A stretch of DNA of 24,627 nt from Christensenella sp. UBA1224 (lineage in GTDB: Bacteria > Bacillota > Clostridia > Christensenellales > Aristaeellaceae): contig DBXA01000024.1 in assembly GCA_002309235.1 (NCBI GenBank), positions 52,803 through 77,429 of the forward strand. Direction: 5' to 3'. The notes beneath the pieces are model-generated. The model did not search any database and was not told where the DNA came from. It saw only the letters and a program-made list of their open reading frames with translations. This document shows, piece by piece, positions 15,731-24,502 of the stretch (positions are counted from its first letter, which is position 1; each line of letters begins with the position of its first letter). Both the position numbers and the translations under genes were made by a program.

Positions 15731-16721
15731 CATATACAATCCACATGAGAATCAGCGTGTAACGGATTATTATGTCCATATAATAGAGAATGCACTGCAT
15801 GATGCAGGGCATATGACAAGTCGAATAAAAAGTATTCAGAGGCAAGCGAGTAATGAGACAAAAGGGATTGTTGTTATTTTATGTATTGATGTAGTCAAGG
15901 CAAAAATAGCTGGTTATAAACATGTCATAGTATGGATACAGGGAGTATCAGCATATGAATCATATTTGATTCACCACAATAGATTAAGGTTCTGGGGAAT
16001 AGAATTATTCGAATTTATTGGCATGAGAAAAGCTGATTTGATCCTGTTCTGTTCTAAAAAAATGGAAGAATTCTTTGATAAAAAATATAAAACATATAGG
16101 AAAGACAGATATATCATGCCATGTTTTAATGAAGAATTGCACGAAGACAGTTTTCATTATCCGGGGAAGTATGATAATAATACATTTATTTATACGGGCA
16201 GTTTAGCACCGTGGCAGTGCTTCGAACAAACCGTAGAGCTTTATAGCAAGATTGAGGAACTGGTCGGAAACTGCAATTTACGGGTGTTGGCGAAGGATAA
16301 AGAAACTGCACTTTCGGTTCTGAATAAATATCATGTGAGGAATTATTCGATTGATTATGTTCCACTTGCAAGAGTAACGGAAGAAACTAAAAGAGCGAAA
16401 TTTGGCTTTTGTATCAGAGAGAATACCATTATAAATAATGTGGCGACGCCAACAAAACTGTCTTCTTATATAGCGAATGGAGTTATGCCGATATATTCAG
16501 AATATTTAGAAGATTTCCACAACAGAGCGCGTAATTCAAAATACTGTTTTTGCTATAACCTTGATGACAATGCAGATGCAATTCAGGCAATTGTTTCTGC
16601 ATGCAGAGAAAAAATTATGCCGGAAGATGTGCTTAAAGAGTTTAGTTTGTTATTTGGAGAGTACTACTCCGCATCTTTTCACAAAAGCAGATTATCGGAA
16701 AAAATCAATACGATATTTTAG
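15720..16721 (+). CDS. Glycosyltransferase, GT-B type
   Basis: 333 residues; ATG 15720 lies inside the 3' end of the preceding gene (11-nt overlap), which implies coupling. AAAGGAAAAC upstream may act as ribosome binding site. The middle contains a strand-turn IVWIQGVSAYES and DLILFCSKKMEEFF, typical of the GT-B acceptor half. FIYTGSLAPWQCFEQTVEL begins the donor half and ATPTKLSSYIANGVMPIYS is the nucleotide-sugar-binding helix. Donor and linkage cannot be inferred. The gene is strongly AT-rich like its neighbours up to about 22000, unlike the WbuB-like gene. Confidence 0.82.
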   Translation: MQFDIYNPHENQRVTDYYVHIIENALHDAGHMTSRIKSIQRQASNETKGIVVILCIDVVKAKIAGYKHVIVWIQGVSAYESYLIHHNRLRFWGIELFEFIGMRKADLILFCSKKMEEFFDKKYKTYRKDRYIMPCFNEELHEDSFHYPGKYDNNTFIYTGSLAPWQCFEQTVELYSKIEELVGNCNLRVLAKDKETALSVLNKYHVRNYSIDYVPLARVTEETKRAKFGFCIRENTIINNVATPTKLSSYIANGVMPIYSEYLEDFHNRARNSKYCFCYNLDDNADAIQAIVSACREKIMPEDVLKEFSLLFGEYYSASFHKSRLSEKINTIF

Positions 16722-16731
16722 AGGAATACCG

Positions 16732-18072
16732 ATGAACAAGTATCTGAAAACTAAGCAGATAGAACAAGCGAACCGAAGAATCATAAGTAATACTATATAT
16801 ATTATAGTATTCAGTATTCCGATATTACGTTATTATGATTTACTAGGTTCACTTGGCCTTGAATCATTTCTATGGGGAATAACATTAATATGTTTTTTTA
16901 TACTTATGTCCTATGAATCACAGCTCGTTGATGAAGAGATAAACAAATCAAAACTGCTTTATTTGTGCTTTATCATATGGAGTGTGTGTATTAGCCTCGT
17001 ATATGAATTTTATACAAAATATAATATATATAGTATATACTCGCATTATACAGTATTGTCATACATAATGCCGCTTGTTGCTGTTTTTATTGTATATGAA
17101 ATGCTAGATGGCAGATTAGATGCAACAAAGGCAATAGATATATATGGAAAATTTGTCTTTTGTGTTGTTGCTGTTTATATCATTCAATGGATATTGAAAG
17201 TATTCGGCCGAGAGCTTTCTTTTAAAATGCCTTTTTTGCACTATTCGGATTCATATTATTACCTAAATGCAAGAGTATTTGGCATGAATTCAGGTTCACT
17301 ATCATCCGTTTTTTCAGAGAGAGCTCATTTTGCTGAGTATATTGTACCGTATATAGCAATTTGCTTATATAGCAAAGACCTTGTTAAAATACACAGAATT
17401 GGGAAAGCAGTTTTTTTATCTATTATTACTGTTTCAACAGCTTCAGGGAATGGCATTATTGTTGTTCTCATTGAATGGGTTTGTTTTTTACTTTTTTTTG
17501 GTAAACTTCGCAATACAACAAAAATCCTTTTAATCCTACTTGGAGTTTTAGTCTCTTATATCCTTTATAATGAATTACAGAAAATAGAAGTGTTTAATGA
17601 TCTATTTAATAGATTATTTGTCAACAATACAGGAAATGAATATTTGAATACAAAAGCAGATTACCGCGTCTACAGAGGATTTGATTATTTTAGGCAACTC
17701 CCTCACCTTCAACAATTAATAGGAGTGGGATATCTTCATATGAGTCCTTTTGCAAGAATAAACGGATTAACATCCCAATATGATTCAAATACCTCGGTTT
17801 TTGAGTTTTTCAACACTGTTTCTCAAGTTTTATTATACTTTGGATTAATAGGTTTCGCTTTTTTTTCTGCTCATCTATGGAATCTATATAAATCCAAATC
17901 ATATTCAGCGAAGGGATTGACAATTATTACAGTTGCACTGTGGTGCTCTTCTCAAATGCTGTTTAATAATACTTATATTATGTATACACTTTTGATAATA
18001 ATATGTGTGATACAGGATACTGATTTGGCAACAAAAAGCAGCGAACTGAATGGGAAAGAAAAAAATGAGTGA
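16732..18072 (+). CDS. wzy: O-antigen/capsule polymerase (Wzy-like membrane protein)
   Basis: 446 residues from ATG 16732, 6 nt after AGAGGA (16720-16725). Longer in-frame starts overlap the preceding glycosyltransferase gene. About ten to twelve hydrophobic segments span the length, starting NTIYIIVFSIPIL. A large external loop precedes SSVFSERAHFAEYIVPYI, which matches the FSExSxFAxY-type motif of many Wzy polymerases. A second polar loop near 330-380 contains arginines (YRVYRGFDYFRQL) and may bind the glycan. Wzy joins lipid-linked repeat units on the outer membrane face. Wzy proteins share little sequence; the call rests on topology, motif and position before wzx. Confidence 0.82.
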   Translation: MNKYLKTKQIEQANRRIISNTIYIIVFSIPILRYYDLLGSLGLESFLWGITLICFFILMSYESQLVDEEINKSKLLYLCFIIWSVCISLVYEFYTKYNIYSIYSHYTVLSYIMPLVAVFIVYEMLDGRLDATKAIDIYGKFVFCVVAVYIIQWILKVFGRELSFKMPFLHYSDSYYYLNARVFGMNSGSLSSVFSERAHFAEYIVPYIAICLYSKDLVKIHRIGKAVFLSIITVSTASGNGIIVVLIEWVCFLLFFGKLRNTTKILLILLGVLVSYILYNELQKIEVFNDLFNRLFVNNTGNEYLNTKADYRVYRGFDYFRQLPHLQQLIGVGYLHMSPFARINGLTSQYDSNTSVFEFFNTVSQVLLYFGLIGFAFFSAHLWNLYKSKSYSAKGLTIITVALWCSSQMLFNNTYIMYTLLIIICVIQDTDLATKSSELNGKEKNE

Positions 18073-19486
18073 TACCAACAATAATCGATTGAAGTCCTTA
18101 GCAAAGGATACAGGGTTATTTGCAATAAGCAACTTTGGCTCGAAAATATTGTTGTTTTTGCTTACTCCGTTATACACAAATATTTTAGCTACCGAAGAAT
18201 ATGGCATAGCTGATTTGATTTCAACAACGATAAATTTTGTTTATCCTATTTTGACACTAGCTATAGCAGATGCTACATTGCGGTTTGCTTTAGATAACGA
18301 TGAGAATAAAACTAATGTGTTTACAAATTCATTGTTTTTTATTATTCTCTCTGTTATTGTACTTTGCTTTTTAAAACCTTTTTCCGGTAGGATCGATCCA
18401 TCACTTACTGCCCATTGGAATGTGTTCGTGATTACCTATGCATTATTTAATATACATAATTGTATATCCAATTTTGTTAAAGGAATTGATAGAAATGTTA
18501 CTTTTGCTATTCAAGGGATAATACATACTATTACTTTAATTGTATCTAATATTGTTTCTTTGGTAATTCTTAAAATTGGTCTGGATGGATACTTATATAG
18601 TATTATCATTTCATTCCTGATTCCGATAATGTATATGGTCATAAGGGAAAGATTATGGAAGTATTTATCAGGCTATAGGTTTTCATGGAATCATATTTCT
18701 GAGATGATGAGATATAGTATTCCTATGATTCCAACGTTTTTTGCATGGGCTATAAATGCGAGCATTGATAAATATATGATTATTCATATTATTGACCTGG
18801 GTGCAAGCGGCATATATAGTATTGCACATAAAATTCCAACTATTTTTACAACGATTATAACGGTTTTCACAAATGCCTGGCAGCTTTCTGCGATAAAGAA
18901 TTTTAGAGTTGATGATGAAAGTGATTATTATACTAGTATATATAATTACCTAAATACAATAAGTGTTATTGGTTGCCTTTTTATTATTATGTTTTCAAAG
19001 GCATTTGCTACTATACTATTTGCAAAAGAATATTATATTGCATGGACATATGTTCCAATGCTGACTATTTCCGCTTTATTTTCTGCACTTTCTGGATTTT
19101 TAGCATCTGCATTTAGGGCATATAAAAAGACAGGTTCTCTTTTTTGGTCTGTAGCAATTGGCTCTATAATTAATATAACTGTAAATTTCTACTTAATCCC
19201 ACTATATGGTCCCCAAGGAGCCGCGATTGCGACAGCATTAAGTTTTTTTGCAGTATGGTTTTCTAGAATGCTTATGGTTCAGAAAATTGTTAATATTTCC
19301 CTGGATACTTTGAAGACTATCTCTTTGTATGTAGTTTTATTAGTTTCAGCTGTTGGCATGTCTTCAGATAATGAATATAAATACATAATTTGTTTAATTA
19401 TGATACTTTTAAGTTTTATAATTGGAAGAAAAGAAATCAAAAAAATAATAAGCTTTGTTTTTGGAATTAAGAAACAAATTGATTAA
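18065..19486 (+). CDS. wzx: Lipid-linked oligosaccharide flippase (Wzx, MOP superfamily)
   Basis: 473 residues from ATG 18065, which overlaps the wzy stop by 8 nt (ATGAGTGA). An in-frame ATG at 18050 would give 478 residues but has no ribosome binding site, while GGGAAAG precedes 18065. Twelve or more hydrophobic helices are seen. The opening (KDTGLFAISNFGSKILLFLLTPLYTNIL then EEYGIADLI) is the classic first helix pair of polysaccharide flippases. A mid-protein ALFSALSGFLASAF helix and PLYGPQGAAIATALS near the end also match. It moves completed undecaprenyl-linked repeat units across the membrane for Wzy. Confidence 0.9.
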   Translation: MSDTNNNRLKSLAKDTGLFAISNFGSKILLFLLTPLYTNILATEEYGIADLISTTINFVYPILTLAIADATLRFALDNDENKTNVFTNSLFFIILSVIVLCFLKPFSGRIDPSLTAHWNVFVITYALFNIHNCISNFVKGIDRNVTFAIQGIIHTITLIVSNIVSLVILKIGLDGYLYSIIISFLIPIMYMVIRERLWKYLSGYRFSWNHISEMMRYSIPMIPTFFAWAINASIDKYMIIHIIDLGASGIYSIAHKIPTIFTTIITVFTNAWQLSAIKNFRVDDESDYYTSIYNYLNTISVIGCLFIIMFSKAFATILFAKEYYIAWTYVPMLTISALFSALSGFLASAFRAYKKTGSLFWSVAIGSIINITVNFYLIPLYGPQGAAIATALSFFAVWFSRMLMVQKIVNISLDTLKTISLYVVLLVSAVGMSSDNEYKYIICLIMILLSFIIGRKEIKKIISFVFGIKKQID

Positions 19487-19514
19487 ATACTTACGTGAAA
19501 AAAGGAGGCTCAAA

Positions 19515-20585
19515 ATGGATAAGCAAAACCATCAAAAATCCATACCCTTTGATTATACAAGATTACATACGTATTCTGGATATCTAAATGATAAAGACAA
19601 ATTGTTAAAGTCTGCATCTGGAGGTGCCGTAACGGCAATTGCTGAGGAAATAATATATCGTGGTGGGGTAGTCTTTGGTGCATCATATTCAAAAGACTTT
19701 AAACGGTCAGAGTATAGATGTGTGGATAATCTTGACGATTTGGAACTCCTTAAAGGATCGAAATACTGCGAAACTGCAAAAGAGATCATCGTTGAGAACA
19801 ATCAAGTCAAGAGTGTTTTTTCCGTTTTAGAGGACATGTTAAATGAAGATCGGCTTGTTTTATTTGTTGGCCTCGGATGCGATGTTGGCGCAGTAAGATC
19901 GTATTGTGATAATAAGCGACTTAAAACAGAAAAGCTATTCCTCGTTGATATCCTGTGTCATGGACCAACCTCAGCAACGGTTCATAGACAGTTTGTTGAT
20001 AATCTCGAGAAAAAATACAAGTCGAAAATACAACAATTTACCGTCAGATACAAGAAAGAAGGATGGACCCCACCATATATTCATGTGGAATTTGAAAGTG
20101 GACGCGTTTATGAAACTCGATTCTATGATAGTTTGTATGGTTTTGCTTTTAGCAATTTTACAAGGGAGAGCTGTTATAATTGCAAGTTTAAGGGGGAAAA
20201 TCATAAAAGTGATATGACATGTGGTGATTATTGGGGATTAACAAACTCAATGAGTGGATGGAACGAAAATGGTGTTTCGATAATGATAGTAAAAACCGAA
20301 CGCGGAGAAGAACTGATAAAAATGCTTGATGGGGCTAATTACCATATTGAGGAAGCAGATACAGCGTTTGCGTTAGAAAACAACCATATGTATTTTGAAT
20401 GCAATAAAAAGAAAGCATATTATAATCAATTTGGTAAAGACGTATCTGAAAGAGGACTTTTTTATGCCGTTATGCATTCTCCGATAAGCGTAAAAGCAAA
20501 AGTTAAATACGCTTTACCTAAAAATGTAATAGATGTTTTAATTCGTACGAAGCATAAAGCAAAGAAGATACTTCGCAAAGTCTAA
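19515..20585 (+). CDS. FrhB-like Fe-S/flavin protein (F420 hydrogenase beta-subunit C-terminal domain)
   Basis: 356 residues from ATG 19515, 6 nt after AAAGGAGG (19501-19508). The FrhB domain is clear: KSASGGAVTAIAEE (32-45), GGVVFGASY (50-58), LLKGSKYCE (78-86), LVDILCHGPTSATVH (143-157), then the cysteine block C220-x2-C223 with C236-GDYWG. The two-cluster ferredoxin domain that precedes this in many polysaccharide-locus relatives is absent. The usual GTPCQIAG loop is GLGCDVGAV (119-127). Such proteins often sit next to pyruvyl transferases in EPS loci, as here, but their reaction is unknown. With only part of the usual Fe-S ligands it may be a reduced-function variant. Confidence 0.85.
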   Translation: MDKQNHQKSIPFDYTRLHTYSGYLNDKDKLLKSASGGAVTAIAEEIIYRGGVVFGASYSKDFKRSEYRCVDNLDDLELLKGSKYCETAKEIIVENNQVKSVFSVLEDMLNEDRLVLFVGLGCDVGAVRSYCDNKRLKTEKLFLVDILCHGPTSATVHRQFVDNLEKKYKSKIQQFTVRYKKEGWTPPYIHVEFESGRVYETRFYDSLYGFAFSNFTRESCYNCKFKGENHKSDMTCGDYWGLTNSMSGWNENGVSIMIVKTERGEELIKMLDGANYHIEEADTAFALENNHMYFECNKKKAYYNQFGKDVSERGLFYAVMHSPISVKAKVKYALPKNVIDVLIRTKHKAKKILRKV

Positions 20586-20848
20586 TACTGTGAACTTCTC
20601 ATAGGGCTATGACTCTATTCTCCTAATTCATCCTCATTTTGGCTTTTGAGAGATCGTGAAACACGTTAAATTACGAAGTTCCATGCCTGCAAATTCATTA
20701 TTCCACATATATATATTATTAGAGAATTATACGGTTAAGGATACGGAAAGGAGGAGACAAGTTTTGTAAATAATAAAATTCTAAACCAATGTTGAAAAAG
20801 ACATCAAAAACATGCGGTGCAAAAGTTTAAGTGATAAGGGACAATGAT
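20586..20848 (+). other. Intergenic stretch with orphan ribosome binding site
   Basis: About 260 nt separates the FrhB-like gene from the pyruvyl transferase gene, the longest gap in the AT-rich part. A strong AAAGGAGG (20747-20754) is followed 9 nt later by TTG and at once by TAA. A 13-codon frame at 20789-20830 has no ribosome binding site of its own. A 5-bp CATAG/CTATG hairpin near 20605 lacks a U-run. I see no convincing promoter. The stretch could be the scar of a deleted gene. Confidence 0.4.
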
Positions 20849-22039
20849 ATGAATATTGGAATACTGACATTTCATCGGCCAATCAATTATGGAGCTTATT
20901 TGCAAGCATATTCTTTATCTGAAGAGATAAAAAATATAATACCAGAGGCAAAAGTTGAAATCATTGATTACATTGCATCAAAAGAAAACAAAAAAATATA
21001 TATAGGGATTTTAAGAGCGCTAAAATACCATGGTGTTTCAGCATGTGTAAAAGAAATAAAGAAAATAATCGTTTTCAAGAAATCTCTGAAACTATTGCCA
21101 TTATCTAAAGAAAAGTTCATTTGCTCATCAAATGATGTTTTATTCCAATATATTGATAAGCAATATGATTATTTAATCATAGGCAGTGACGCGGTGTTTA
21201 ATTGGAATCAAAACGGCTTTCCTACTGCCTATATACCGGATTACGATTTTACCCGTTGTAAGGTTTTGACGTATGCAGCATCAGTTCATGGAATGAAATA
21301 TCTAGATGCAGTACCGGATAAGATCCAGGCATGTAAATCAGCATTTGAGAAAATGGTATTTGTTGGAGTAAGGGATGAAAATACAGAAAGATTTGTGAAG
21401 TATTGTTCTCCAAATGTACAGCCGTATCATTGCTGCGATCCAACTTGTTTTCTTAGCATACAAGCTTGTGAAGAAAAATGTGACAGCGAAAGAATTATTC
21501 ACAAATATGGAGCCTTTACTCGACCTTATCTCGTTATAATGACACAGAATGATATAATGTCTAAATACATATATGAGACTTTTTCATCACAATATGAGAT
21601 TATCACATTATTTAAAAAGAATCGCTATTCAGATAGGTTTCTATATGACTTAACACCATTCGAATGGGTTTATATTATTGGAAGATCCAAGTGTATTATA
21701 ACAGAATACTTCCATGGAACTTATTTAGGGCTGCTTCAAGATGTTCCAGCAATAGTAATTGATGAATCTCATTATGAGAATGAGTACGAAGGGAAATTGA
21801 AAGACCTGATGGCAAGACGCTTTGAATTGCCGGAGTTTTATTATAAATCAAGCGATATTAATGAAGAAATAATTGAAACAGAAATAAAAGGGACACTATT
21901 AGATGCAATTAATGGGAAGTATAAAGATAGGATTTCTGAAGGGATAAAAAGAGAAAGGGAAACAAGAATACCTTTTGAGGAAAAGCTTTTTAAGTTGGTT
22001 GCTGAGCAAAGAGAAATGCAAGACCCAGGCATCCTATAA
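20849..22039 (+). CDS. Polysaccharide pyruvyl transferase family protein (PF04230)
   Basis: 396 residues from ATG 20849, 8 nt after AAGGGA (20835-20840); a GTG at 20831 is in frame but less well placed. NIGILTFHRPINYGAYLQAYSL at the start is the family signature (phospho-substrate loop N-Y-G-A). YLIIGSDAVFNW is at 108-119, and TEYFHGTYLGLLQDVPAIVI marks the C-terminal half. These enzymes transfer pyruvate from phosphoenolpyruvate to make a ketal on a hexose of the lipid-linked unit, adding negative charge. Many relatives pair with FrhB-like genes, as here. Some family members may use other acyl or sugar substrates, so pyruvate is likely rather than certain. Confidence 0.88.
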   Translation: MNIGILTFHRPINYGAYLQAYSLSEEIKNIIPEAKVEIIDYIASKENKKIYIGILRALKYHGVSACVKEIKKIIVFKKSLKLLPLSKEKFICSSNDVLFQYIDKQYDYLIIGSDAVFNWNQNGFPTAYIPDYDFTRCKVLTYAASVHGMKYLDAVPDKIQACKSAFEKMVFVGVRDENTERFVKYCSPNVQPYHCCDPTCFLSIQACEEKCDSERIIHKYGAFTRPYLVIMTQNDIMSKYIYETFSSQYEIITLFKKNRYSDRFLYDLTPFEWVYIIGRSKCIITEYFHGTYLGLLQDVPAIVIDESHYENEYEGKLKDLMARRFELPEFYYKSSDINEEIIETEIKGTLLDAINGKYKDRISEGIKRERETRIPFEEKLFKLVAEQREMQDPGIL

Positions 22040-22062
22040 AAAGGAAGGAAGTTATAACAGGA

Positions 22063-23181
22063 ATGAAAAAAGTATTACTAGTGTTTGGAACAAGGCCAGA
22101 GGCTATAAAGATGTGCCCGCTTATTAACGAATTGAAGACAAGGAAGAGTTTGGAAATAAAGGTTTGTGTTACTGGCCAGCATCGCCAGATGCTGGATCAG
22201 GTTTTAAAGAGCTTTGGAGTGTCTCCCGATTATGATCTGAGTATCATGAAAGAAAAACAGACTCTCTTTGATATAACGATTAATATACTCATTGAAATTA
22301 AAAAGGTGCTTGAAAAGGAGAAACCCGATATAGTCCTGGTTCACGGCGATACAAGTACGACCTTCGTCACATCGCTTGCATGCTTTTATCTTCAGATCCC
22401 TGTTGGTCATGTAGAGGCAGGACTGAGGACATATAATATATACTCTCCATATCCGGAAGAATTCAATCGTCAGGCCGTGGGTATTATTTCTCAATATAAT
22501 TTTGCCCCTACACAATTGGCTAAAAAGCATTTGATCGCAGAAGGGAAGTCTCCTCAAAGTATTTGGGTTACCGGGAATACGGTTATTGATGCGATGAAGC
22601 ATACCGTTGTACAGGATTACTATCATCCTGAGCTGGAATGGATTAATGACTCCCGGTTTATTTTTATTACGGCTCATCGTCGTGAAAATCTTGGTGAGCC
22701 TATGCACCATATGTTCAGGGCTATCAGACGTGTTTTAGATGAGCACCCGGATGTAAAAGCAATATATCCTATTCATATGAATCCTCTGGTGAGACAGGCG
22801 GCTGATGAAGAACTGAAAGATTGCAAACAAATTCATATCATTGAACCGATAGAAGTGTTTGACTGCCACAATTTTGAAGCAAGGTGTTTTTTGTGCCTTA
22901 CAGACTCAGGTGGAATCCAGGAAGAATGTCCTTCCTATGGAAAGCCTGTTCTGGTCATGCGGGATACAACAGAACGACCGGAGGGAGTAGAAGCCGGAAC
23001 GCTTAAACTGGTTGGAACAGATGAGAATACAATATATAAGGAGTTTACAAGGCTTCTGGATGACAAAACAGAGCATGAAAAAATGAGTAAAGCCTGCAAT
23101 CCGTACGGTGATGGAAATGCCTGTAAAAGAATAGCAGATGTTTTGGAGTATGGTTATTGCTCGGAATTTGTTTATCAATAA
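22063..23181 (+). CDS. wecB: UDP-N-acetylglucosamine 2-epimerase (non-hydrolysing)
   Basis: 372 residues; ATG 22063 with GGAAGG upstream. All family motifs are intact: GTRPEAIK (9-16), HGDTSTTF (94-101) with Asp96, HVEAGLRT (116-123) with Glu118, PEEFNR (131-136) with Glu132, TAHRREN (203-209) and DSGGIQEE (281-288). It interconverts UDP-GlcNAc and UDP-ManNAc in the cytoplasm, feeding WecC at 11353-12555. The gene has higher GC than the preceding wzx-to-pyruvyl transferase block, suggesting a different origin. Length matches E. coli WecB. Confidence 0.95.
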   Translation: MKKVLLVFGTRPEAIKMCPLINELKTRKSLEIKVCVTGQHRQMLDQVLKSFGVSPDYDLSIMKEKQTLFDITINILIEIKKVLEKEKPDIVLVHGDTSTTFVTSLACFYLQIPVGHVEAGLRTYNIYSPYPEEFNRQAVGIISQYNFAPTQLAKKHLIAEGKSPQSIWVTGNTVIDAMKHTVVQDYYHPELEWINDSRFIFITAHRRENLGEPMHHMFRAIRRVLDEHPDVKAIYPIHMNPLVRQAADEELKDCKQIHIIEPIEVFDCHNFEARCFLCLTDSGGIQEECPSYGKPVLVMRDTTERPEGVEAGTLKLVGTDENTIYKEFTRLLDDKTEHEKMSKACNPYGDGNACKRIADVLEYGYCSEFVYQ

Positions 23182-23225
23182 CTATGTTGCTGACAGAAAA
23201 TATACCAAGCGTAGGAGGCATTCAT

Positions 23226-24425
23226 TTGTCAAAGGAACAAGAGTTCTTTCTGTCTGTTATATCTGATTATATAAATGGGAAGAGGACGACACGAGAGGAT
23301 AATCTTAACTGGGAATTGGTTTTTCATTTCTTTACCAGACATCAACTGCAAGGGATTTTTTATACTCAGTGTAAATGGTTTATGGAAAAAGATCCAGATC
23401 TAACAGAGTTATACAGCAAGATACAGAGTGCAGCACTGGGTGTAATATATAGGTTTTACAGTCTTAAAAGAGTACTTGCTTCAGTCCAAAGAAAGCTTTC
23501 AGAGGACGGGATTCCATCTTTTATTATTAAGGGCTTTGAAATTGCAAAATACTATCCATCCCCAGTACTTCGTTCAATGGGAGACATAGATCTGGTTGTT
23601 CACGAATCTGATATGTCGAGAAGCCATAAAAGCCTTACAAATCAAGGATTTAATAACAAATCTAAGGGAAATCATGAATGGGTATATATAAAGCAGGGAA
23701 CAGTGATAGAACTGCACGATAAGCTACTGTATGAACATGTAATAAACAAAGAAGAATATGTTTCTTTCTTTGACAATGTGTGGCAGCATGTTCAAAAAAC
23801 AGATAATACCTATGAGCTTGATTGGAACTATCATTACATTTATATGCTGATTCATCTTAGGAAGCATCTGCTGTATTCTGGAGTTGGATTTCGCCAATTT
23901 ATAGATCTGGCGCTTGTAACGAAAAACAACCAAGATCTTGACTGGGTTTGGATTTCGGAACAGTTGGAAAAGCTTCATTTATTTGAGTTCGCAAAACTGT
24001 GTATAGGCTTCTGTAGAAAGTGGTTTAAGCTGGATCTTCCTTTTCGGGGTATCGAACCTGATACAGGTTTTTATCAGGAAGTCACAGAGAAGATTTTTGC
24101 AAATGGCGTATTCGGTTTCGATAATCCGGAAAATATCAACAATGTTTTGATGACGGAGATACATATATCAAAAAAGCCATTACTTGTAATGATCAGGCGA
24201 TTGATTTGGCTTGTGTATCCTGATTATAAAAGCATGTCTTATACAAAAGACTATGGTTTTGTAAGAGGGAGACCATATCTTTTACCCTTTGCCTGGGTTT
24301 TAAGGCATTATAATATTCTAATTGGGAAAAAGAAAATGAAAGTCGGGTATAAATTGAAGTCTTCAATTGCATCATTTGAAGAAATAAAACTTAAGGACAA
24401 GTATTTCGAAGAATGGAAATTATGA
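23226..24425 (+). CDS. Nucleotidyltransferase-like protein (PF14907 type)
   Basis: 399 residues from TTG 23226, 7 nt after AGGAGG (23213-23218). The open frame reaches back to 23157 through an ATG at 23184, but neither upstream start has a ribosome binding site. IPSFIIKGFEIAKYYPSP (96-113) with Lys102-Gly103, then RSMGDIDLVV (116-125), is the signature of this family, with Asp120 and Asp122 as probable metal ligands. The rest is helical, with HLRKHLLYSGVGFRQFIDLAL. The family is found in capsule and peptide-modification loci; substrate is unknown. It is the last gene of the glycan cluster, and the following gene is of a different kind. Confidence 0.82.
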   Translation: MSKEQEFFLSVISDYINGKRTTREDNLNWELVFHFFTRHQLQGIFYTQCKWFMEKDPDLTELYSKIQSAALGVIYRFYSLKRVLASVQRKLSEDGIPSFIIKGFEIAKYYPSPVLRSMGDIDLVVHESDMSRSHKSLTNQGFNNKSKGNHEWVYIKQGTVIELHDKLLYEHVINKEEYVSFFDNVWQHVQKTDNTYELDWNYHYIYMLIHLRKHLLYSGVGFRQFIDLALVTKNNQDLDWVWISEQLEKLHLFEFAKLCIGFCRKWFKLDLPFRGIEPDTGFYQEVTEKIFANGVFGFDNPENINNVLMTEIHISKKPLLVMIRRLIWLVYPDYKSMSYTKDYGFVRGRPYLLPFAWVLRHYNILIGKKKMKVGYKLKSSIASFEEIKLKDKYFEEWKL

Positions 24426-24502
24426 GTTTTGCTGATCAATTGTAAAAAATTTATCTTGGAGACCAGCTATTGAAAAGTCAAGAGGGTAAGGAGGAACGCT
24501 TC

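Noticed and set aside
16561..16731. Longer N-terminus for the Wzy-like protein
   Set aside because: It overlaps the preceding glycosyltransferase gene and lacks a ribosome binding site. The ATG at 16732 follows AGAGGA and starts the membrane protein properly.
14707..20736. Shared TAGAGAATTAT in two intergenic gaps (near 14709 and 20719)
   Set aside because: An 11-nt match in AT-rich DNA is expected by chance, and there is no promoter-like spacing.
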